DNA from: Flavimobilis rhizosphaerae
GTDB taxonomy: Bacteria; Actinomycetota; Actinomycetes; Actinomycetales; Cellulomonadaceae
NCBI RefSeq assembly: GCF_014852685.1
Contig: NZ_JACZDF010000002.1
Coordinates: 1-64,000 of the forward strand
Direction: 5' to 3'
DNA: 64,000 bases
Positions 8,994-16,593 of this stretch are shown here, one piece after another. Each line of letters starts with the position of its first letter. Position 1 is the stretch's first letter. The notes below the pieces were generated by a model. That model did not search any database. It was not told where the DNA came from and saw only the letters and a list, made by a program, of their open reading frames with translations. The translations under genes and the position numbers were made by a program.

Positions 8994-9548
8994 TCAGCGT
9001 AGTGAGGCGTCCTGCGTCGCGACGGGAGCGGCCTTCGGCCACACCGTGTAGCTCACGGCCCACACGACGTCGATCGCGAGGATGATCCCGAGGATGCGGA
9101 ACGTGCCCATGAGCGAGGCCGTCCGTGCGGCGTCGTCGACCAGAAGGATCATCCCACCGAGGATCGCGGCCGCGATCGCGACCGCGAGGAGCGTGAGGCC
9201 TGCGTCGCGCCAGCACTTGAGCGTGTACCCGAGTCCCGTGAGCGTCGCGGGCGGCGGGCCGCCCGCGACGAGCTGCGCGAAGCGCACGTCCGCCCACGTG
9301 ACCATCCGGCGCCCGTACGCGACCGAGACGCCGATGTAGATCGCGGCGAGGCCGTGGTGCCACGTCGCGGTCGCGCCGCGCGAGAGGTCGACGGCGACGA
9401 GCGCGAGCAGCACGACGTCGATGACGGGCGCCAGGACGAGGAAGGCGGCGCCCAGCCGGGGCCGCCTCAGCAGGTAGCGCGTCGCGAGCCCGACGACGAT
9501 CGCCACCCAGAACGCCACCTCGCAGACGATGATCGCGGCCAGGATCAT
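8994..9548 (-). CDS. Polytopic membrane protein of unknown function
   Basis: The 184-residue protein has about five hydrophobic helices (near residues 3-23, 34-52, 65-78, 118-137 and 150-170). There are short charged loops, including a cytoplasmic YGRRMVTWADVRFAQL segment, and no catalytic motif that I recognise. It precedes a TetR gene by 4 bp and its promoter region carries a strong palindrome, a layout common for small TetR-controlled transport or envelope functions. A GAGGGGAAG ribosome-binding site precedes the ATG. Function unassigned. Confidence 0.8.
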   Translation of the reverse strand: MILAAIIVCEVAFWVAIVVGLATRYLLRRPRLGAAFLVLAPVIDVVLLALVAVDLSRGATATWHHGLAAIYIGVSVAYGRRMVTWADVRFAQLVAGGPPPATLTGLGYTLKCWRDAGLTLLAVAIAAAILGGMILLVDDAARTASLMGTFRILGIILAIDVVWAVSYTVWPKAAPVATQDASLR

Positions 9549-9570
9549 GAGCTTCCCCTCGGTCGGCCGT

Positions 9571-9592
9571 TGTGAGTACGGCTGTATTCACA
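9571..9592 (+). promoter_or_regulatory. Candidate TetR operator (22-bp palindrome)
   Basis: The site has TGTGA/TCACA ends around an inner TAC..GTA core, with 18 of 22 positions symmetric. It lies 23 bp upstream of the membrane-protein start at 9548, where it would overlap promoter or leader. The downstream TetR is the natural candidate to bind it. Confidence 0.65.
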
Positions 9593-9712
9593 AAACCTAC
9601 GCGAGGCACCGGGACCGCGCGAGGGGGAGATTCCCGTGTCCAAGCAACCGACGGATTGACGGGTGGGGTGGGCGAGGCGAGGCGGGGACGGGAGTGCAGC
9701 GACGGGACGTTC

Positions 9713-10327
9713 CTAGATGAGCGCCCGCCGGTCGATCTGCTCCGCCGCCGCGGACGCGTCCGCCACGCCCGCCCACGGCACCGCGGCCCCCGCCGCGAGC
9801 GACGCCCGCACGTCGAGCACCCGCTGGTTGCGCGAGCCGCGGAACGCGAGCCGCAGGTCGCGCTGCGCAAGGTCGAAGCGGCCGTCGACGAGCACGTCGA
9901 CCTCGGCGAGGAGCTCGGCCTTGTCCGCATGTCCGGCAGACGCCCACGCGAGGAGCTCCTCGAACGTGTAGCCGCTCCACGCCCACACGTCCCTGGCCCG
10001 CCCGTGCTCGGCCCGCAGCCGGCGCACGACCTGCAAGCACACGGAAGTGTTGAGGAACGGCTCCCCGCCGAGCAGGGTGAGGCCCTGGACGGCGGGATGC
10101 GCGAGGTCCGCGGCGATGCGCTCGGCGAGGGCGTCGTCGAACTCGTGCCCGTACCGGAACGACCACGCCGCCTCGTTGAAGCAGCCCTCGCACGCGAACG
10201 GACAGCCGCTCACGTACAGCGAGCAGCGCACGCCCTCGCCGTCGACCATGACGAACGGCTTATAGTCGGCGACGCGGTCCTGGCTGAGACGGTCGGACCG
10301 CCAGTCGGGCAGGGGGTCACGCGACAC
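9713..10327 (-). CDS. nrdG: Anaerobic ribonucleotide reductase activating protein
   Basis: This 204-residue radical-SAM enzyme generates the glycyl radical on NrdD. The iron-sulfur motif CPFACEGC (CX3CX2C) lies near residue 43, and the GGEPF motif further on helps bind S-adenosylmethionine. I chose the GTG at 10327, 5 bp after the nrdD stop, because the open frame extends upstream only through nrdD-antisense-like sequence without a better start. The ribosome-binding site is weak, so translational coupling to nrdD is likely. Its presence means the cell can make deoxyribonucleotides without oxygen. Confidence 0.92.
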   Translation of the reverse strand: MSRDPLPDWRSDRLSQDRVADYKPFVMVDGEGVRCSLYVSGCPFACEGCFNEAAWSFRYGHEFDDALAERIAADLAHPAVQGLTLLGGEPFLNTSVCLQVVRRLRAEHGRARDVWAWSGYTFEELLAWASAGHADKAELLAEVDVLVDGRFDLAQRDLRLAFRGSRNQRVLDVRASLAAGAAVPWAGVADASAAAEQIDRRALI

Positions 10328-10332
10328 GGGGC

Positions 10333-12570
10333 TCAGCCCGCAGCGGGTGCGGAGCCGTCGGGCAGCGAACCCGTCGAGCCCGCCATGTGCTTGACGCGCG
10401 ACGAGATCTCCACGTGCCGCCCCTTGACCATGGGCCGCTGCTGCGGGTTGCCGAGGTAGCCGCACGTGCGCTTGACGACGTCGCACGTGCGCGGGTCGTC
10501 GTTACCGCACGCGGGGCACGCGAAGCCGCGGGCCGTCGGCGTGAAGTCGCCCTTGTAGTCGCACTCGAGGCAGTGGTCGATCGGCGTGTTCGTGCCGAGG
10601 TAGCCGACGCGGTCGTACGCGTAGTCCCACACGGCCTCGAGAGCCTTGGGGTTCTGCTGGAGGATCGGGTACTCGCAGTAGTGGATGAACCCGCCCGACG
10701 TCAGCGGCGCGTACTCCATCTCGAAGTCGAGCTTCTCGAACGGCGTCGGTGCCTTGCGGACGTCGTAGTGGAACGAGTTCGTGTAGTAGCCCTTGTCGGT
10801 GATGTTCTCGACGTCGCCGAACTTCTTCGCGTCGAGCCGCGCGAAGCGGTCCGTGAGGGACTCGCTCGGCGTCGCGTACACGGAGAACTGGTAGTGGTGC
10901 TCCTTCGTCCACGCCTTCGCGTGGTCGGCGAGGGTCCGCAGGACGCGCAGCGTGAACTCCTTCGCCTCCGGGTTCGACTCCCAGTCGCCGCCGAAGAACG
11001 CCGCGGCCGCCTCGTAGAGGCCGATGTACCCGAGCGACACCGTCGCGCGGCCGTCGCGGAAGAGCTGGTCGACGTCGTCGGACGGCGCAAGACGCTGACC
11101 GAACGCCCCGTGACGGTAGAGGATCGGCGCGTTCGCCGGCACCGCCTCCTTGCAGCGCTCGACGCGGAAGAGCAGCGCGTCGTGCACCGTGTCGAGCCGC
11201 TCGTCGAGCAGCGCCCAGAACGCGTCGAGGTCGCCGCGCGTCTCGAGCGCGATGCGCGGCACGTTGAGTGTCACGACGCCGAGGTTCATGCGGCCCTCGA
11301 CCACGTCGTTGCCCTCGGCGTCCGTCCAGCCCTGGAGGAACGAGCGGCAACCCATGGGCGCCTTGAACGAGCCGGTGAGCTCGACGATCTTGTCGTAGCT
11401 GAGGATGTCCGGGTACATGCGCTTCGTCGAGCACTCGACGGCGAGCTGCTTGAGGTCGTAGTTCGGGTCGGCCGGCTCGAGGTTCGTGCCGCGGCGCAGC
11501 GTGAAGATGAGCTTGGGGAAGATCGCCGTGCGGCGCTCGCGGCCGAGGCCGAGGATCCGCACCTCGAGGATCGCCCGCTGGATCTCGCGCGAGAACCAGC
11601 TCGTGCCCAGGCCGAAGCCGACCGACGTGAACGGCGTCTGCCCGTTCGACGTGAACAGGGTGTTGATCTCGTACTCGAGGGACTGCATCGAGTCGTAGAT
11701 GTCCTTGCGCGTCTTCGCGTGCGCGTAGTCGTCGCGCTTCGCCGGGTCGTCGATCCACTGCTCGGCCTCGGCGAGGTGCTTCGCGTAGTTGAGCTCCGCG
11801 TAGGGAGCGAGCAGCTCGTCGATGCGGTTGACCGTGCACCCGCCGTACTGGCTCGAGGAGACGTTCGCGATGATCTGCGTGATCTGCGCGGTCGCCGTCT
11901 GGATCGAGCGGGGCGGGGACACCTGGGCGTTGCCGATGCGGAAGCCCTCGGAGAGCATCGCGTCGAAGTCGATGAGGCAGCAGTTCGTCATCGGCGCGTA
12001 CGGGTGGTAGTCGAGGTCGTGGTAGTGGATGTCGCCCTTGGCGTGGGCGTTGGCGACGTGCGGGGGCAGCATCCGCAGGCCGATGGCCTTGCCGACCGCG
12101 CCGGCCGTGAGGTCCCGCTGGGTGTTGAAGACGTCGGCGTCCTTGTTGGCGTTTTCGTGGACGACGGTGGCGTCCTTGCCGACGAGCTGATCGATCGAGT
12201 GGTTGACGTCGAGCGCCTGCGAACGGGCGAGGTCGCGCTGCACGCGGTAGTCGATGTACGCCTTGGCGACGTCGTACTCGTGGGAGGACAGGAGGGTGTG
12301 CTCGACGACGTTCTGGATCTCGTAGATCTGCACGACGCCCGTGTAGCGGGCGTGGAGCTCGGCGAGGGCTCGCTCGACGAGGTCGGCGATCGTCAGCTCG
12401 TGGAGCGCGGTGAGCTCGCCGTGAACCTCGACGAAGGCCTTGGTGATCGCGCCGGTGATGCGGCTCGTGTCGAAGGGGAGCGCGCGGCCGTCACGCTTGC
12501 GCACGGTGAGGGTGCCCGGGCGCGCTGTCGGCTGTGCGTCCTGCTCGGTTTCGTCCAGCATGATCGTCAC
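10333..12570 (-). CDS. nrdD: Anaerobic (class III) ribonucleoside-triphosphate reductase
   Basis: The 745-residue enzyme reduces NTPs to dNTPs under anaerobic conditions. An N-terminal ATP-cone (LTVRKRDGRALPFDTSRI) gives allosteric control. The glycyl-radical barrel follows, then a C-terminal zinc site (CLECD...CPACG) and the glycyl-radical segment RTCGYLGNP. The GTG at 12570 is preceded by a G-rich site; the ATG three codons later is an alternative. nrdG follows by 5 bp. A pair of NrdR boxes upstream (12602-12646) predicts repression by the dATP/ATP-sensing regulator NrdR. Confidence 0.95.
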   Translation of the reverse strand: MTIMLDETEQDAQPTARPGTLTVRKRDGRALPFDTSRITGAITKAFVEVHGELTALHELTIADLVERALAELHARYTGVVQIYEIQNVVEHTLLSSHEYDVAKAYIDYRVQRDLARSQALDVNHSIDQLVGKDATVVHENANKDADVFNTQRDLTAGAVGKAIGLRMLPPHVANAHAKGDIHYHDLDYHPYAPMTNCCLIDFDAMLSEGFRIGNAQVSPPRSIQTATAQITQIIANVSSSQYGGCTVNRIDELLAPYAELNYAKHLAEAEQWIDDPAKRDDYAHAKTRKDIYDSMQSLEYEINTLFTSNGQTPFTSVGFGLGTSWFSREIQRAILEVRILGLGRERRTAIFPKLIFTLRRGTNLEPADPNYDLKQLAVECSTKRMYPDILSYDKIVELTGSFKAPMGCRSFLQGWTDAEGNDVVEGRMNLGVVTLNVPRIALETRGDLDAFWALLDERLDTVHDALLFRVERCKEAVPANAPILYRHGAFGQRLAPSDDVDQLFRDGRATVSLGYIGLYEAAAAFFGGDWESNPEAKEFTLRVLRTLADHAKAWTKEHHYQFSVYATPSESLTDRFARLDAKKFGDVENITDKGYYTNSFHYDVRKAPTPFEKLDFEMEYAPLTSGGFIHYCEYPILQQNPKALEAVWDYAYDRVGYLGTNTPIDHCLECDYKGDFTPTARGFACPACGNDDPRTCDVVKRTCGYLGNPQQRPMVKGRHVEISSRVKHMAGSTGSLPDGSAPAAG

Positions 12571-12601
12571 GTCGATCCCCGCCCTGTCTCCGTCGGCTGA
12601 G

Positions 12602-12646
12602 CACTACATCTAGTGGTGGTGCGCGGTTGTAAGACTAGATCTTGTG
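12602..12646 (-). promoter_or_regulatory. Tandem NrdR boxes upstream of nrdDG
   Basis: Two near-palindromic boxes, CACTACATCTAGTG (12602-12615) and GACTAGATCTTGTG (12633-12646), fit the NrdR consensus ACACWATATWTWGTGT in outline. Their centres are exactly 31 bp apart, about three helical turns, the spacing known for NrdR sites. They begin 32 bp upstream of the nrdD start. Confidence 0.8.
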
Positions 12647-12840
12647 GTTTCTGAGCGGTGGGACCTAGGTCCCGGCCGACTTGCGTGACGCCCTCCCAGG
12701 GGCGGGAATCCGCCACGGATCTCACGCGTGTCATTTCCCGGCCTCCGCGCGCCCCGGCGCGTCGTCGCGGACCTGTGCGCCGTCGCGGCCGTACGCGCCG
12801 TCGCCGCGGTCGGCGGGCCCCGGCCCGCTACCCTCGGCCC
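12647..12840. promoter_or_regulatory. Intergenic region with leaderless-type promoter
   Basis: No gene is seen here. At the right end, TACCCT (12829-12834) lies 6 nt before the ATG at 12841, which suggests that the next gene is transcribed from its own start codon. Confidence 0.45.
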
Positions 12841-13395
12841 ATGACCGACGACGCCCGCGACGACGCGCCCGACGACCAGCCCGCCACGCCCCGCCGCGGC
12901 AGGTGGAGGGGCTGGGCCGCGGTCGCCGCCCTCGGCGTCGCTGTGTGGCTGTTCGTCGGCCTCACGCCCGTCGTCGACGCGGGCTCGCTTCGCGGCGTCG
13001 TCCCCGTCGACGCGGCCGACGGTCCCGTGAGCTCGCTATGGGTCGAGGTCCACAACGGCACGATGGTGCCCGTGACGGTCTCCGAGGCCGAGAGCCCCAC
13101 GGCGCGCGATCTTGGCGTGAGGTTCCGGCCGCTCGCGGTCGACGCGGCCGGCGCGCTCGTCGGCGACTCCGCCACGGCGGCGACGACGATCCCGAAGGGC
13201 GGTTCCGTCGCCCTCGAGATCCTCTTCCCGGAGGGGTGCCGGGGCCTCCCTGTCGCCTCGGAGGGCGCCGCGCACGCGGTGCGCAGCGTCGAGCTGCGCG
13301 TCGTCACCCTCGGCCTGCCGCGCACGCTGACGATCACGCTGCCCGACGTCTACGCCGTCCACTTCCCCGACGATCCGTCGCTGCCCTGCGTCTAG
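12841..13395 (+). CDS. Membrane-anchored extracytoplasmic protein, unknown function (paralogue of 15637-16317)
   Basis: The 184-residue protein has a short charged N-terminus, one membrane helix near residues 26-44 and an extracytoplasmic domain of about 140 residues that looks beta-rich. Two cysteines (EGCRGL and the C-terminal PCV) could form a disulfide. Its plan matches the protein at 15637: helix, then N-x-PVTV, then a leucine/arginine-rich stretch, a late GC or SC segment, then LGxxRTxTxxxP near the end. The two flank a GntR-ABC-membrane cassette. The start follows a TACCCT box by 6 nt, so the mRNA is probably leaderless. Function unknown; an envelope-sensing or substrate-binding partner of the ABC exporter is possible. 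Confidence 0.75.
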   Translation: MTDDARDDAPDDQPATPRRGRWRGWAAVAALGVAVWLFVGLTPVVDAGSLRGVVPVDAADGPVSSLWVEVHNGTMVPVTVSEAESPTARDLGVRFRPLAVDAAGALVGDSATAATTIPKGGSVALEILFPEGCRGLPVASEGAAHAVRSVELRVVTLGLPRTLTITLPDVYAVHFPDDPSLPCV

Positions 13396-13470
13396 CGGCG
13401 GGCGGGAGCGCGGCGGCAGCCGGCCGTGCGCTCCGGCTGCTGCGCAGATCTTGACGCCCCTCCAGTTCCA

Positions 13471-13496
13471 TGGTTCATTACTCAAGTAATGAACCA
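13471..13496 (+). promoter_or_regulatory. Perfect palindromic operator of the GntR/ABC operon
   Basis: Two 12-bp arms (TGGTTCATTACT and its exact complement) flank a 2-bp centre, ending 17 bp before the GntR start codon. YtrA-type GntR regulators are known to repress their own operons through such palindromes, so this is the expected autoregulatory site. Confidence 0.8.
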
Positions 13497-13513
13497 GCGA
13501 ACGAGGAGGCGTG

Positions 13514-13894
13514 ATGTTCGACGGACCCGAACCGATCTACGTCCAGATCGCCGCATGGGTGCGCACGCAGATCCTCGCCGGCGACCTCGCTGACGGCGAC
13601 CAGGTGATGTCGACGACGCAGCTCTCGACGACCTTCCGGCTCAACCCCGCAACGGCCGCCAAGGCGTACGCGGGCCTCGTCGACGAAGGGCTCCTCGTCA
13701 AACGACGCGGCATCGGCATGTTCGTCGCCGACGGCGCACGTGACGCCCTGCTCGCAGAGCACCGCCGCACCTTCTACACCGACGTCCTCGACCCGGCGCT
13801 CGACCGGGCCGCGCTCCTCGGCATCCCTGTCGACGAGCTCGTCGACCACATCCGCGGCCACGCCCGCACCACCCCCGGAGGTGACCCCCGATGA
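13514..13894 (+). CDS. GntR-family (YtrA-type) transcriptional regulator
   Basis: The short 126-residue protein has a GntR winged helix at about residues 8-75 (PIYVQIAAWVRTQILAGDLADGDQVMSTTQLS) and only a small alpha-helical tail, as in the YtrA subfamily that controls ABC transporter operons. I chose the ATG at 13514 rather than the GTG at 13511 because AGGAGG ends 4 bp before the ATG and only 1 bp before the GTG. Its stop overlaps the start of the ABC ATPase gene (ATGA). A perfect palindrome sits just upstream. In this subfamily the inducer is often a cell-wall-active compound. Confidence 0.9.
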   Translation: MFDGPEPIYVQIAAWVRTQILAGDLADGDQVMSTTQLSTTFRLNPATAAKAYAGLVDEGLLVKRRGIGMFVADGARDALLAEHRRTFYTDVLDPALDRAALLGIPVDELVDHIRGHARTTPGGDPR

Positions 13895-14817
13895 CCCCTC
13901 AGCCCTTCGGCGCCCGGCTCGAGGGCGTCACGCTGCGCTACCGCCGCGACGACGCCCCGGCCCTCGACAATCTCGACCTCACCATCCGCCCCGGCGTCAT
14001 CACCGGCCTCCTCGGCCGCAACGGTGCGGGCAAGTCGACGCTCGCCGCGCTCCTCGCCGGCTGGCGCCGGCCCATCGCGGGCCGCGTCCTCGTCGGGCCC
14101 GCGGGCGCCCTCGAGGACCCCTTCGAGAACACGTGGACCGCGACCGGAACCCAGCTCGTCCGCGAGAGCGGCGACCACTGGGAGGGCACCGCGGCGCGCG
14201 ACACGCTCGCGTTCCACGCCGAGGTCCGCCCCAGCTGGGACGCCGACCTCGCCGAGCACCTCGTCGGGCTCTTCGGCCTCGACGTCGGCACGCACCCCGA
14301 GCGGCTCTCGCGCGGTCAGCGCTCCGCGCTCGGCATCGTCGTCGGCCTGGCCTCCCGCGCCCCGCTGACGATCCTCGACGAGTCCTACCTCGGCCTCGAC
14401 GCCGCGCACCGCTACGCGTTCTACGACGTGCTCCTCGCCGACTACGCCGAGCACCCTCGCACGATCGTCCTCTCGAGCCACCTCATCGGTGAGGTCGAGA
14501 GGCTCTTCGAGGACGTCGTCATCCTCGACCGTGGCCGCGTCCTCCTCGCGGAGAGCGCCGACGACGTGCGCGGCCGCGGTGTGACGCTCACCGGCCCCGC
14601 GGCCGACGTCGCCCGCGTCGCGGGCGACCGCCCCGTCCTCGCACGTCAGCAGCTGGGTTCCACGACCCAGGTGACGCTCGACGGTGCGCTCAGCGCCGAC
14701 GAGCACGCCGCGGCACGCGCCGCCGGCCTCGACGTCGGCGGCGTGTCCGTTCAGGACCTCTTCGTCCACCTCACCGGCGGCGCCGGTGCCGCCCCCGCCA
14801 CCGAGGAGGAGCGATGA
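13891..14817 (+). CDS. ABC transporter ATP-binding protein
   Basis: This 308-residue ATPase powers the transporter formed with the next gene product. Walker A is GRNGAGKST near residue 42, the signature is LSRGQ rather than the usual LSGGQ, and Walker B reads LTILDES with the catalytic glutamate kept but the following proline replaced by serine. An H-loop histidine is in SSHLIGE. The C-terminal 70 residues form an accessory domain. It overlaps the GntR gene upstream and the membrane gene downstream by 4 bp each, so the three are co-translated. YtrA-linked ATPases of this type act in antibiotic or envelope-stress efflux. Confidence 0.9.
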   Translation: MTPQPFGARLEGVTLRYRRDDAPALDNLDLTIRPGVITGLLGRNGAGKSTLAALLAGWRRPIAGRVLVGPAGALEDPFENTWTATGTQLVRESGDHWEGTAARDTLAFHAEVRPSWDADLAEHLVGLFGLDVGTHPERLSRGQRSALGIVVGLASRAPLTILDESYLGLDAAHRYAFYDVLLADYAEHPRTIVLSSHLIGEVERLFEDVVILDRGRVLLAESADDVRGRGVTLTGPAADVARVAGDRPVLARQQLGSTTQVTLDGALSADEHAAARAAGLDVGGVSVQDLFVHLTGGAGAAPATEEER

Positions 14818-15569
14818 CCACGACCACCCCCGACCGCACGGCCACCGCCCGCGCCACCTTCGTGGCCGCCGCAGAGCGTCGCGCCACGAGCGCCGTCACG
14901 TGGAACCTCGTCGGCGCCACCTGGTGGATCGGCGCCTGGTTCTGGGCGATCTACGTCGCCGTGCTCGCCCTCCAGGCCGCCGTCCCCCTCCTCGGCGGCG
15001 ACACCGAGCTGCGGTCCGCCGCCGGGTCCTTCACCGCGCCGTGGATCTTCCTCTTCGTCATGGGCATCGTGCTCCTCGCCCAGATGTCGCGGCTCCACCT
15101 CGTCGCCGGCGGCACACGACGCACCCTCGTGCACGGGGAGTGGCGGGCCGCGGCGATCATCGCCGTGACGTTCGGTGCGGCCGGCTGGCTCCTGCTCGCG
15201 CTCGTCGACCTCGTCGTGCGTGCCCTCGGCCACGACGTGCGGCCCGTCGACGGGATCCTCGTGACGAGCGGCTCCGGGACGTGGCTCGCGCTCCTCGCGC
15301 ACGTCCTCGCCTCGGGAGTGCTCTTCACGACGGGCGTCCTCGTCGGGCACGTCTACCGCCGCCTCGGCGGCTGGCGCGGCACGCTCGCGCTCCCGCTCAC
15401 GCTGCTGCCCGCGGCCGTCGCGCTTGCCGCGTTCGAGGTGGCGGGGGGCGACGGGCCCCTCGTGCTCGGCGCCCCCGCGTGGCTCGTCGTCCTGATCGGC
15501 GGCGCCATCGGGTGGCTGCTCGCCGCGTGGGGCACGTGGCTCGTCGTGCGGGACGCGCCGGTCGAGTGA
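14814..15569 (+). CDS. ABC transporter membrane subunit, probable
   Basis: The 251-residue protein has about six membrane helices and no soluble domain, which fits an ABC-2-like permease encoded next to its ATPase. The start overlaps the ATPase stop by 4 bp. Sequence motifs are weak, so the role rests on gene order. Helices lie roughly at residues 36-55, 75-95, 112-135, 160-180, 197-215 and 220-243. Confidence 0.8.
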   Translation: MTTTTPDRTATARATFVAAAERRATSAVTWNLVGATWWIGAWFWAIYVAVLALQAAVPLLGGDTELRSAAGSFTAPWIFLFVMGIVLLAQMSRLHLVAGGTRRTLVHGEWRAAAIIAVTFGAAGWLLLALVDLVVRALGHDVRPVDGILVTSGSGTWLALLAHVLASGVLFTTGVLVGHVYRRLGGWRGTLALPLTLLPAAVALAAFEVAGGDGPLVLGAPAWLVVLIGGAIGWLLAAWGTWLVVRDAPVE

Positions 15570-15601
15570 CGGCAGGCCGGTCGCCGCAGCGGGCCGGGGC
15601 G

Positions 15602-15636
15602 TTGACGGCGCCCCAGATCTCCGGGACGATTCCGGC
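15602..15636 (+). promoter_or_regulatory. Promoter of the 15637 gene, leaderless type
   Basis: A -35 hexamer TTGACG (15602-15607) and a -10 GACGAT (15625-15630) are 17 bp apart, and the ATG follows 6 nt later. Confidence 0.6.
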
Positions 15637-16317
15637 ATGACGCACTCAGGCGACGCGGTCGCGACCCTGCCCGAAGGCCGCACGACGGACGCCGCGCCAT
15701 CGTCGTCGGCACGGACGTCGTCGTCGCCGCTGGGTCGGGGCCCGCGCGCACTCATCGCGACGCTCCTCGTCCTGCCGGTGGTCCTCGGCGTCGCCGGCTG
15801 GTGGGTGACGACGCCACGCCTCGAGCATGGCGGCTTCGGCTGGAACAACCTCTACGAGGACACGGCGCGCTTCCCCGCGGAGAATCTCGTCGTCGTCGTC
15901 ACGGACCCGACGGGGCCGGACGACACCGCGTACGCGTGGGACATCCTCAACGAGGGCCCGTTCCCCGTGACCGTCGCGTCGAAGGACGCGCCCGAGGGAG
16001 ACCGGGACATCCGTCGGGCGGGCGTCCTCCTCACGCGGATCGCACCCGAGGGCGGGACGGTGACGACGGGCGAGCCGGTCCGGTCGCTGCGCCTCGAGCC
16101 GGGCGAGAGCGCGAAGATCGAGGTGCGTCCGATGTGGTCGTGCGGACCGTCGGACGGCTCCGTGAACTACAGCGCGGGCGTCGCGGAGGGCATCAGCACG
16201 ATCGACGTCGGCGTGACGACGCTCGGAGTCACCCGCACGCAGACGCTGCAGATCCCGCAGACGCTCTTCCTCATGACGACGACCGACCTCGCGCCCGGCG
16301 AGGCGTGGGGCTGCTGA
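15637..16317 (+). CDS. Membrane-anchored extracytoplasmic protein, unknown function (paralogue of 12841-13395)
   Basis: The 226-residue protein has a serine/threonine-rich cytoplasmic N-terminus, one membrane helix near residues 38-58 and an extracytoplasmic domain of about 165 residues. The domain carries NEGPFPVTV, a MWSC segment and a late LGVTRTQTLQIP motif, which parallel VHNGTMVPVTV, EGC and LGLPRTLTITLP in the protein at 12841. The C-terminus ends in GC, so two cysteines may pair. It lies downstream of the GntR-ABC cassette and has its own promoter. I do not recognise a family; a partner of the transporter is an inference from location. Confidence 0.75.
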   Translation: MTHSGDAVATLPEGRTTDAAPSSSARTSSSPLGRGPRALIATLLVLPVVLGVAGWWVTTPRLEHGGFGWNNLYEDTARFPAENLVVVVTDPTGPDDTAYAWDILNEGPFPVTVASKDAPEGDRDIRRAGVLLTRIAPEGGTVTTGEPVRSLRLEPGESAKIEVRPMWSCGPSDGSVNYSAGVAEGISTIDVGVTTLGVTRTQTLQIPQTLFLMTTTDLAPGEAWGC

Positions 16318-16385
16318 CCGACGCGCAGCGGGACCGTCCCGCCCGAGGCGTGGACACGCCTTTCGGCAGGCAAGACGGCCTGTGC

Positions 16386-16464
16386 TAGCCTCGCTCACAT
16401 GCAGATCCGTCGGTATTGGCGCTTTACGCAGGCTCCTGGTGGGGCTTCGCGGGCGTGCGCCTGA
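16386..16464 (+). promoter_or_regulatory. Aromatic leader peptide of the DAHP synthase attenuator
   Basis: A 21-codon reading frame (16399-16464) starts 7 nt after a TAGCCT box at 16386-16391, so it is probably translated from a leaderless transcript. It contains the codon run for RYWRF, that is Tyr, Trp and Phe within five codons, directly ahead of an aromatic-pathway gene. Ribosome stalling at these codons would sense all three end products of the pathway. A strong hairpin follows before the structural gene. Confidence 0.75.
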
Positions 16465-16491
16465 CCGACAACCTTCCCACCGGAGCCAGCA

Positions 16492-16528
16492 CAGGGCCTT
16501 GGACGCGACCGCGTCCGGGCCCTTCGTC
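16492..16528 (+). terminator. Candidate attenuator hairpin upstream of aroG
   Basis: GGACGCG and CGCGTCC pair around a 2-nt loop, and an outer GGGCC/GGCCC helix extends the stem, followed by CTTCGTC. It lies about 30 nt after the leader-peptide stop. It is GC-rich with only a weak T-tract, as usual in high-GC genomes. An alternative pairing with upstream leader sequence would be needed for attenuation; I did not fold it. Confidence 0.55.
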
Positions 16529-16593
16529 ATGAGACGGACGGCTTCCGCGGCGACGGGGCTCCGTCGACCAGACCCCACCGAGGAGCACCACCC

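Noticed and set aside
10328-10486. A longer nrdG start reaching into nrdD
   Set aside because: The added sequence is arginine-rich and antisense-like with no NrdG homology. The GTG at 10327 gives a normal length.
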